Made by a program: the position numbers and the translations under genes. The notes under the pieces were generated by a model. That model searched no databases and was not told the DNA's origin. It worked only from the letters and a program-made list of their open reading frames with translations. Shown here piece by piece: positions 49,101-61,100 of a DNA stretch of 64,000 bases. The stretch is from Tubulanus polymorphus (lineage: Eukaryota; Nemertea; Palaeonemertea; Tubulaniformes; Tubulanidae): contig NC_134026.1 of the NCBI RefSeq assembly GCF_964204645.1, positions 4,464,001-4,528,000 on the forward strand. The letters are read 5' to 3'. The first letter of the stretch is position 1; every line of letters begins with the position of its first letter.

Positions 49101-52100
49101 GTTATTTTCCGCGGTTCTATTTTCCAATACCTTCCACAGGTTATTTTTGACAGTCTTTACGGCAACACAACTAACCAGAAACTCAAACATTACTCGGTGC
49201 AACTCGTTCATCATCTGTGCGAAAAGTAAGAGATATCTGGGGTTTTGTGTTGATTGACATTTTTTCCCGAGCGAAATAAATTCATTGAGTCAGTTTCAAC
49301 ACACTACTAAAGAACTGAGTCTCCCAGTATTTCAATTGATCTCTTCATTTAACTATTGTATCTTTTGATTTACTGATTTTGAAATACTGCTTTTTATAGC
49401 GCTGAAAATCCAAAAATTGCCCCTGTGTCGGCTGTGTTGTTATCGGGTATGGTCAAATTGATCGGAGAAGCAAAAGAGGTCAGTATTAATTCTGAAGGCT
49501 TATTCAAATCTTACTCTCTGCATCATGATGTTATTTGGTTCTTTTGCTTCTTCTATTTTGTCTCAAGGATTCAAAGTTAAGAGGTTATGCATATATGGCC
49601 GTTGGAAAGTTGGTGAAACGCTGCCCAAATTTGATAGCGAATGACATTGCATTATTACAGACAATGTTTAATGCTATTTCAAAGGTAAAACCGTTGTCAT
49701 ACCCGCAAAAAATTGAATTTTTCAGTTTTATTTGTTTTTCTGAATCATAGTTGAGAATTCCTTCGAACAATTTACTTCCTATTTTACCGGAAAATAGGAA
49801 GATTCGGAAACGCGTCTGTCAGTGCAAGAGGCGCTATCAATGATGACTTCGTCGATCAAAGGAAAAGTAGAAGGAACCAATCTTGTATTGTTAGAAGCCC
49901 TCGTCATGGAAAACATTGTAAAGGTAATTCATTCATCTTTCACACCCTCCTCAGGAGGAGTAAAATCTGACTCCTGATTGTGAAGCTAGGCTCTGGTAAT
50001 AATTAATGTTAATCTCTAACTTACTGGTGGCAATTACCTGATATGAATCTGCGCTCATTTTGGTTTCTCTGATGATGGAGTTTTTAGTCAAGACTTCGAA
50101 ACTGTCAGAATAAATTGTCAAAACATCGAGCGTGGGGGTTGCTCATTATCTTAGCTTATATTTTCAGCCGGAACCTCCAGCGCGTATGATGGCTGTCCAA
50201 TTTGCGAAGATAGTTTTTCCTCCAGATCACATTCCATCGCGATACGTTCTGCTATTGGCTGCTGGAGACTCGTTAGTATTGATTGATTGCATTTTTCAGA
50301 TGATTACAGTCTTTAGTGACTAATACAACATCATTAACAGTTACAAACATATAGGAAAGTTGACCGCAAACATCTAAAACAAAGTGACAGATAAGCAATT
50401 CATCTCACTATTAAAATCTTTGCTTTCTTTCATTGAAGTGAGTGCCTACACACTGATAAGGTTATATGGTGAATATAACTACCATCAAAGCATGATAACA
50501 AATGAAAAATTAACATTCTGTACAATGTAATATGGTATAACTGGTTAGATTAGTGAAACATATTCTATATATCTAAAACAGGTTTCCATTGCCCTCCTAT
50601 ATATAACTTTCAATTCTCTTTGTTGATAGTGACCATTACCTCCCATCAGTACATCGATCTGTATATCTGCTGTATATCTTCTCTAGAGCTTAGTGACAGG
50701 TGTACCACCGGTATAGGAAACCCAGAACAGACAGCGACCCCATTGGTGATGGTTTTTCTCTTCGGCTGTCGAATCTGTTGATAACTAAGTTGTTGTAATT
50801 TTCATGGTTTTTAGGAAAGAAGACATAAACAGCGAAGCGAAGAAAGCATTGAAATCAATTCTACAACCTGATCACCGTCATCAAATTGACCCAACTACGA
50901 ATAAACAGATGATGCCTTCATTTACTAAACTTGTTGAATACATCAATGAGAAGGTATCTTTCAATGGATTCCAATTTGAACTGGGACGAGTCTTATTTTC
51001 GTGCATCTATCAAATTTCATGTTATCTATTCAGGCTACTTTGCGCGCAAAATCATCTCAAAAATATGTCGTCGGCAACAAAACTTTGGCGTTTGATCCGG
51101 TAACTTACACCATGGTAGGTTATTTTCTCATTAGAAATTATACACACTATATATGCATTTAGTTGTCATATACAATATGCCATTCATTTGTTCCAGATAT
51201 TGACATATTTACGCATGTGTTTAGCGTACAATGCTGGAGTAACTCCGGACATGGATTCAATGTCGTCGATGCTAAGTCAGGCTCCGGCTATCGGAAAATA
51301 TGTCTGTGATTTGCTACAGCAGGAATCTGGTGATAAGAATGGCCCCATTCAGATATATGTCGAATTGTGTGGCACACTTTTAAAAACCCTTGGAGGTCAG
51401 TATTACATGCAAAAAAGCATTTTCCATCATTTTAAGTATTCGCGATACAAATCAAGATGATTAGATTTTGGCGATAACTTTATTCTAAATCATTGTGTTC
51501 AATGGTTTCAGGAGAAATGCCGCTCTATTGTTTACTCGAAATTGTCGCAGTCGCCAATGAACTGATGGCACCAAAGTTTATCCAAAGTCTTGATTGGATT
51601 AAGGTATAAGTGAACAGATTTTTGACTTCTTAATATTTTGAAATTCGCTTGTGTTTGCAAGATATTTAGCACAAAGCTCTGCCATTTTCACTCTTGGCAG
51701 ACGTATATGATGTGCAGTCGTGAAGATATGAGGGAATACGCCGCGCATTTATTCGGCATTCTGATTGCGACTGTATCCGAAGAACAAGAATATACCCAAA
51801 CAATCGAAGAGTTAATGAAGAATTTACAAAAAGACAAGGTACGTGGCGCACGTTGAAGAAGGATGAGAAATAATATTCCAAATCATCCTATTGCTTTTCG
51901 AGATATGTATATTTATTGGAATTGTATCGAATTGTGGTAGAACTGTTTTATGCTGTGAATATTCTCTTTTCATAGGAAGTCGAATGCCGCCATGGTTCTC
52001 TAGTTGCGCTCGGTTACTGTATCGCTTACAAACAGCTCTACAAGCGCAACGCCGATGTCGTCATCGAAGACATGGAAACTGAAACACGGGTCATCGAACA

Positions 52101-55100
52101 ACTGCACCGTCGAGCTCTGAATGCGATCGGTAAAGAATTATTGGACAGTAGCGGCACGTTGACATTAGCAGGCAGCATTCATGCAGTCGGTGAAATGGGT
52201 AGAATCGCTCCTCTACCATTCCCTCCTACGAGTGATAACCTGTCCGATGAGAAAGTTAATTCATTATCAGTTGTTCAGAGATTGGTGGATATAGTTCAGA
52301 AAACTAAACAATCTGGAAAGGTAAGTTTACAACACAAGTGTTTTGACCCAGGCTAAGCGTTCTCACTGTTGCCATTTGGCCGGACCTAAATTGTCAGAAA
52401 AAGTTTTTTTGCGTAAATGCTAACTGGTCCTGTAAGTGGCTTACCTCACTTGCCACAGCATCGTAAAACCATCCCTGCTGCGTGGTCTCAGCTTATTATT
52501 AATGCTTTGCCCCTTTATTTACCTTGACCTAAGCCTCCTACCCTACAATCATTTCTTCTTCAGATCAGAGAAAAAGCTGCTATGACCCTGGGCTATATTT
52601 GTGTTGGAAATAATGCTTTTGAACAGAGAAAACTTGCAATGGAAGGCATGTTGGATTGTGGCCAGGTAAAAAATGTGCGAAACATCAATCTATCGCATAA
52701 ACTGGATGCCAGTTTGTATGTTTTTAAGAGCAGTGCCAATTATCATTGAATCTTATTGGATCTTGATTTATTTCAGCCAAATCAAATGGAATTACATTTC
52801 ACAGTTGGAGAGGCATTAGTTAACGCTGCTTTAGGCGTCACTGCTCCGGCGGCCAGGGATATCTGGAAAGTAGATGAGAAAGAATTTAAGAGCGCTATAC
52901 CTAATCCACTTATCGAATTAGAATGGCTGTCGAACCAACTGCTCACTAAGTACATGTCAAGCCCAAACCCGCATATCCGTCAGGCTGCTTGTATTTGGTT
53001 ACTGACTCTGGTAAAGAGATGCGGATCTTGTCCTGGAGTACGCAGCAAGCTTGTTAACATTCAAGCTGCTTTCATGAATTTGTTGACAGAAAGTAACGGT
53101 GAGTGCTTCCAGCATTTTCAAAGTTCATCCCACAGTCTTGGCTCTTGAGATATCGAAAATGAACTGATTTAGAGTATTGAGAGTCGAGCTTAACTGATTT
53201 ATCATAGCAAAACTCAAATCTAAGATGCTTGATTACCTTTGTTATTGTTTGTAGAGCTTACTCAGGATATTGCGTCTAAAGGTCTCGGACTGGTGTACGA
53301 AAACTGCTCAAAGGAACAGAAGAATGAACTAGTTTCTGTACTAGTCGATACGCTGATGGTTGGAAAAAGGTTCGTCAATTAGGATCCAAGATTTAAGCTC
53401 AAAAGCCCAAATAAGGATAAAGACGTATTCTGAATATTATCTATATTAAACATGGTCATTTTGAATTCACAGAGCTCCCACTCAAGTAACAGGAGAAACA
53501 GAAGTGTTTCAAGCCGGTTCATTGGGGAAAACGCCTGATGGGTAAGAATTCATTACCTCTATCTTCCATTTCTAGTTAGTTGCCTAACGGCAGTTAATGT
53601 ACATGTCTATATAATCTCCATTTTCTAGTGGCAACTTGTCGACGTATAAGGAGCTTTGCTCAATCGCTAGCGATCTAAACCAGCCAGATCTGATCTATAA
53701 ATTCATGCATCTTGCCAATCACAATGCGATGTGGAATTCAAGAAAGGTAGGAAATTATCCAACCCAGGTTCCCGGAAAGTTATTTGCATCTTGTATGTCT
53801 TATAAACCATGAATTGTATATTTGCATCCTATGTTTGTTAATGTTTGTATTTCCTAAATTTTACTCGTTTCGTTTTTCAAGGGAGCAGCATTTGGGTTCA
53901 GTAGTATCGCGGCTCAAGCTGGTGAACAGTTAGCCCCTTACTTGCATCAGATCGTGCCAAAACTGTATCGGTATCAGTTTGACCCTAATCCGCGTATACA
54001 GCAAGCGATGTCAAGTATCTGGACAGCTCTAGTCCCGGATAACAATAAAACTGTGAGTACCGTCCATAACTTTACAACTTTGAAGTTTGAATTCATGTTG
54101 AAAATCAGTCATCGGAGACCTGTATTACCGTTATGTTAATGATAACTGTAATGTAACTGTCGTATTTGCAGATTGAAAAGTATCTTGCACAAATCACCGA
54201 TGATCTGATTAAGAATCTGACTAATAACCAGTGGCGAGTGAGAGAATCCAGGTAAGAAATGACATGATACCATTAACGTAAAATACCAACATTGTTGAAT
54301 GACTGAAAAGGTTTATCCAAAATGGAAGCCTTTTTCGTCATTTAACAATAGTGGGATTTTACATTTATTGTTTAATCATGGATATTGTGATCTACTGATT
54401 CGACATGATACCATATGATACCGATGTCTGGATTCAATCTGACGTAAACTATTCGTATGAGGTTTTCCTACGTGTAAACGGATACAATCTTCTTTTACAG
54501 TTGTTTAGCTCTAGCCGATTTGCTTCGTGGTAAACCATTGGATGATATCATTGAGAGACTGCCTGAACTATGGGACACTTGTTTCCGTGTTAGAGATGAC
54601 ATCAAGGTACAAAAATAGTTAACATGATCGGCCTGAATACTGTTTGTGAAATCTATGTCTGGGGTTGTTGGTTATATAGATATTCACCTCTTTTATTTTA
54701 GGAATCTTGTAGGAATGCCGCTGATTCGGCGTGTAAAGCGCTGCAACGAGCATCGATAAAATACTGCGATGTCGCCAATGGAAAAGTTGGCGAGCGGTCT
54801 GTGAAAGCCGTCCTTCCTTCACTATTGAAAGCTCTTGGGAGTCCCGTTGAGGACGTCCGAAATATAAGGTATGTACCGGTTCATCTTTTCTCCCTGCCTC
54901 AATTATCTTTTTCTCTTATTTACACGTTTGCCATTTTAGTTTGACGACTCTGGTGAAAATTAGTAAGAATGCCGGTAAATTGCTCGCACCTCACATTCCG
55001 ATACTGGCTGTTGCGTTGTTGGAGTCACTCAGCGGCCTCGAACCACAAGTTATGAACTATCTAAGTTTACATGTAGCATCTAGTCAGGCAGCCCAAGAGA

Positions 55101-58100
55101 AGGTTAGTTGTCATTCAAGTCTACTATTCGTTTCATATGGTCTTGAACAAATCTGTGAACATATCACATGTTTTCTCTATAGCGTACATTTACCTAGTGC
55201 GCGAAATCATCTTTATTTGGACAATTCTTTTTCCAGTTGGACAATGCCAGAATTGCGGCTTCAAAAATGTCTCCTATGATGGAAACCATAAATCTAGTAA
55301 GTTCCAAACTTGAGACCATGACAAAATCGTACCGATACTTATTAACCAGGATGGAGGTTTAGAATATCATTACCCTTACCCATTCTTACTAGTACTGAAT
55401 GAAATACGCATTTGTATTTTCAGTTAATCCGTACAACAGGACGGATAGTACTTTATATTCCTTTCAGTGCTGACTAATTAATACCCTATAGTGCTGGAGA
55501 TAATTTAAAAATTTTGAAAAATTCCACCCTAGTGTGTTGAATAATGGGAATATCACTATAGTGTGTCTACTCCGCAGCGCTGTGTATCGGTGCGGTGTAC
55601 TAGCAAAATCTATCACTGCTTTATACACCACAATGCAGTGTAGACGCACTGAAAGGGTTAACTAGTTTATTTGACGCATGAGCTTTCGCTACTAGTATCT
55701 TAATCAGGTGAATGAGTCTAACCTATATAAAGTACTATCCGTCTCATTGTATATATTCTATATACCAAGTTAACACGACTCGTCCCTGAATCTTGTATTT
55801 ACAGTGCGTACAGTACGTCGATGAATCAGTATTGAAAGAACTAATTCCGCATTTATGCGATCTGATTCGTAGCGGTATCGGAATCGGTACGAAGGCTGGA
55901 TGTTGTAATTTCATCGTTTCGCTCATTCATCAGTGTCCACAGGAATTATCGCCGTACGCTGGTAAACTGATGAGTGCTCTGCTCACCGGACTCAACGACC
56001 GTAGCGTATCTGTACAGAAAGCATTCGCCAACACCATGGGACACACTGTCAAGGTATTCTTCTATACGAGATACCGCGAAAACCTATAATAAATGATTTT
56101 CGTTTAACTTACATGGATTGATAGTGGAGAAAAATGAAAGTTAAATGAAGGTAGTAGTGAGAGCATCAGGGGCTGTACAGGTCAACTTGAATGTTCAACA
56201 AAAGATTTTGTATCGTTGATAACCTTACTTATGATTCTGTGTTGGTTTTCAGATTGCCAAAGACAGCAGTGTTGAAAAACTAGTCAATAAACTGAAAAGT
56301 TGGTATTTCGAGAAAGAAGGTAGGCATGATTATTAGTAGAAATTGATCACTGATTGTAGGCACATTACTGAATCAAATTCAATATACAAAAACCGTTTTC
56401 TAGAATGATAAATTGTAGTTGATGTTCTGTTTAGATGATGGTGTAAGACAAGCTTGTGGCGTGGCGCTGCAAGCAATGGGTCAACACGCCCCCGATATAC
56501 TTAAACGTCACGCCGCTGTCGCATTACCTCTTGCATTCCTCGCTATGCATCAAGAGAAAAAACCGGAAGGTGAGAGAGAGATGAATATACCGGTACCATA
56601 TTCCCTCGAGTCCTATTTGTCTGTATTTCTGGTTTGTAAATGTATCAGTGATGATTTAAAAACCTCAAGGATTGATATCCTATTTTTTTCGCAGATGGAA
56701 AAGAGAATGAAAATCTTGCGTCAGTATGGGAAGATGTGTGGGTCGAAAATACTCCAGGTAAAATTGAAAAAAGTGAAACCCGAAATTTCCAGCTTAATTA
56801 CTACAGTGACTTGTATATCTCTTTGTATACGGGTATATTGTATTTTATAGGCACTGAGGGAGGAGTACGGCTTTATCTACCGGAACTGGTCACGATTACG
56901 AAAACCGGAATCGAATCTCAGTCGTGGCATATGAAGGCTCAGTCAGCGGCGGCGATGAAAACCGTAGCCGTCAAATCTAGTTCGAATCTGAAACCTCCTC
57001 ATCTGGGAAATTTACTTCAGGCACTATTGACATCACTATCAGGGCGAACGTGGGCGGGAAAAGTAAGTGAAAAATAAATACCCATTTAGATCAATTATCC
57101 ACGAAATACACTTTTCTGAAGTACAGTACATTTATTCCAGGAAACATTGATAGAGGCTCTGTGTGCAATATGTAAAGAATGCAAGTAAGTTCAGATGACG
57201 ATCAAAAAAGCATATTATCGTTAATACACACATTTTCCCAGTAATTTCTGTGTACCTTGCCATAAACTGCTGGTAGTTTTTGTCAAACGACATTGTTTTG
57301 TTGTCTCACCGGATCATGACTATTATTATCTAAATTATATAGCTCGCAAACTTCCTGGTAATGTCATAAAATAATTAGTGTAAATAATGTGAACAAAGTA
57401 CTAGTATTTATTTCAGATTATCTTATATTTCCGTATTTACTCTCGATTGGAATTGATCAAATACAAATGAATACTTAATCTATTCGAAAAGCTTCTGGTT
57501 TAGATATTTCAGCGAGATTTGAAAACTTCGAAACAAGGAGCTTTGAAATAGGTGAATCATTGTCAAATGTGTATATGTAACAAAATCGACCGTTTTTCCA
57601 GAGATTTGATACCACTAACGGACGATGAAGGTGGCACTCCGAGCATTGACAAAATACTAGATGCTATTCACAGAGAAAGTAAGAAAGAACGTTTAGAATA
57701 TAAGATGTCTGCGATCAAATGTTACGGAGCCATTCTCGAAACCTATCAAATCGATCAATTTGAAAATATTTACAACATACTCAAGCCTTTACTTAACAAG
57801 GTATGTTTTGATAGTATTTCGAAATCATGAAATACAGTTACCAGTATTGGTAATATATACGGACTATCATAAAAATCTGGCTTTTTTAGTCTCTTGGATC
57901 AGCAAATGACTCTGAAGATACTAATAAAGAAACTCTACTGAAATTTCGAGAAGAAGCATTCCTAGCTGTAGGCCAGGCTTGGCCAACTTGTGAAAAAACG
58001 CAAAGTATGTCGATAAGTTGCACAAAACTTGATAAAACGCTCAATTGAAATAGTATGCGTTCTCTTGATTCAACATTTTCTTGACGTTTTAGGTACCTAT

Positions 58101-61100
58101 TTCGAAGATTTATCTACACTGTTTGTAAATATGATACCGCAGAGTACATGGAAAGTACAGCAATCAATACTACAATCTATGGCTAAACTCTGGGAAAGGT
58201 ATGACCGAAAGTTTTTTATAGTTGTTCTGACACGAAGCATGCATATTACATAGATGATACATTTTCTTTATGAGTATGTGTTGTGTATGATTTCAACACT
58301 TAACCCTTTCAGTGCGTCTACACTGCAGTGCGATGTATAAATCGGTGATAGCTTTTGCTAGTACACCGCACTGCGGTGTATTGATGTAATTAGTAATTAT
58401 CTCTCTTGAAAAATGGCAGCACCTCGAACATAGTGAAATACTAGTAACTAACGATACACCGCGTCATAGTGGTATTCCCGTTATTCAACACACTAGGGTG
58501 GAATTTTTCCAAAATTTTCAAATAATCTCCAGCACTATAGGGTATTTATTAGTCGGCACTGAAAGGGTTAAGCCATTACAAACAGTTACCAGCACATTTT
58601 CAAAACTTAAGCCATAACAAACAGTAACATTTTCAGTTAGTATCTAACGTCTCGGGTCTATCGATAAATGCACGATTGAAATAATTTTCGCACGTCCGTA
58701 CGAAATCGTACGTTAGTGAAACAGTACAGCACCGGATTCAGCGCGTTGCTCAGGAAATACGTGACGCTCAACGCTTTGTGGTCCTTCACCAGTTTCAGAC
58801 GAATTCCGAAGTACGGCAACCAGCTGAAAATGAAGACGAGCGTGACGACCAGTAAAACTTGAGCGAGTTTGACCGCGCGTCGTTGTTCGATCGACGCGGA
58901 TTTCTTCACCGACGGTTGAATTATCGTGTTGTGATACGTCGAACGCGGTCGGTCGTCGGCGACCGTCGAAACCGTCGACATTTCGGTCGAATCGGTGCTG
59001 TTAGTGACGGCGTCGTCCGACGAGCCAGCCGGTCGCGTAGCTTTCTTCGCCCGCATTCTCTTGCATACGACGACGAAAACGTGCACGTAACAGACTATAA
59101 TCGTCAGCGATAGAGCTATGAACAGAAAGAAGAAATACCGGTCCATGACGGCTTTACCGGTCGGTTTGATGTAGCGTAGATCGGTTCCTTCTTTGTAGTC
59201 GCCGGTGTAAAGGTAGACCGTCGAATTTCGGTACGGCGCGTAAACGAATCCGCCCTCGCTGATCGAACTCGGTATTCCTTGCAACGCGCACGCGATCACG
59301 GTGATCGCGATGATCTTTCGCGCGCGACGCGGCGTGATCGCGAACTTCAACGGTCGGCAGACGGCGTAGTAACGATCGACGGCGATTTCGACGAGGAAGA
59401 ACACGCTCGTTATCAACAACGTGTCGTTGAACCATTCGATCACGCCGCAGATCCACATCGCTCGTCGCGGTATCAACACGTACGAGATGATCGTCTGATA
59501 CGGCATCAGGATACCGCTCAGTAACAGGTCGTGTACGGCTAGCGCGATGATGAAATACGTCGTCGTCGGTTTCGTCTGGTGTTTCGCGTACACGACGATC
59601 ACCAGAATGTTGCCGATGACTCCGACGATCGTGAGAAACACGAGCAACGTCGTCATTTCAATCGTTTCCCAGGTTTTCGTGTCGAAGTTATACAAACAGT
59701 ACGCGTAAGAGCGAATGTACTCTCGTTTGAATTCAGTTATGTTCAAACTGTCATTAGCGGTGGAGAATTTCTGCATACATTCAACGAGCTTCATCTTGTC
59801 GTTATAAGCCGGTATTCCAATTTAATATACTGTCTTCGTTGTTTCTTTTCTACAATTTGCAGTACAGTTGTACAACGTTCGCAACGCTGTTTGACAAGAT
59901 TTGACTCTTCAATGTCACTTGTAGTTTATACACAAGTTTAAACAATGTTTGTTCCTGGTTTCCAGTTATTAGAAACAAAACAGGCGTCATTGAATATTGA
60001 TGCGTATTTTGATAACGATTCATGTAACAAAAAGCCACTCCATCATAATAACTATCTATTCATGAAATTTTTCAGACACCGTTTATCACATGATCAACTG
60101 TTTGGGTTTTCAGCATATCCTTTTACATCAATGATTTTTAATGATCCATTATGCTCAACAGATACATAGCAGTAATTTTGTCGATTCAATTTCGATGAAT
60201 TACTATTCATTTAGTATTAACTTACGTCAATTGAACTTATCTGTTAAATGAAATGTAGTTTTTCTGTTAACCGATATCGCGTGGTTTGTACCAGACACGT
60301 CTAATTTCGACGAATCTATCCGTTCGACTCTTTCATCTATTTTATCGGTGAGAACTGTCGCTCCAACTCTCTCAGCAGGTGTGTCTAATCTTCTACTACC
60401 ATGCTGTTCATTGACAGTTTTTGCTTTAATCTTCCAATTCTTGTCGCGTCGAGCTGTGTTGTGTGTTAGGTTTAATCCATAGACGTTCTTGCTGCTGACT
60501 TACGGATGAATAGATGCAGACTCCACCAGAAATTGCGTGGAATAATTCCTTCCTGATTTCTTTTGCGTTTTAATCCCGACGATTTTAATCCTAATTTCAA
60601 CCTTTTAGATCATCATGTAGCAGATCGAAAAATTCTTTTCAAATCAAATTCCACGTTTTTTTAATATAGTTTGATTACCAAGTCTCCTCTCCATTTTAAG
60701 GTGTATGTCACACCATAAAACTATCAGCTGCCTTTATCTCATTCATCCATTGGTGAAATTTAATATCAATCCTTGTGCACAAGATTTTGCCATTGTCTTC
60801 ACCTGTGTATGTTATTCCGGTAATCGCTACAATTTCTCTGATTTTCAATATCGTGTATCAGTTAGTAAACGTACCCCGTGGATTGATAATACAGAACTTG
60901 ACTATCGGCTGTACTAAGATAACTGTAACTGCGATCTTGGACATCATCACGATCAAAGACAAGATAGCTGAATTCATCGGTGGCTTGTTACTGGCATCGA
61001 TGTCTTGCCCTCCTCATGAACCGTGTTCGTTTTCGTTTGAAGATTGGTATAATAAGAACACAAATTATGGACATACGTCTATTGATGATCCTTGCCTCCC

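Noticed and set aside
58859-59524. Open frames overlapping the GPCR in other frames
   Set aside because: Shadows of a GC-rich coding region rich in CGT/CGA codons; no independent support.
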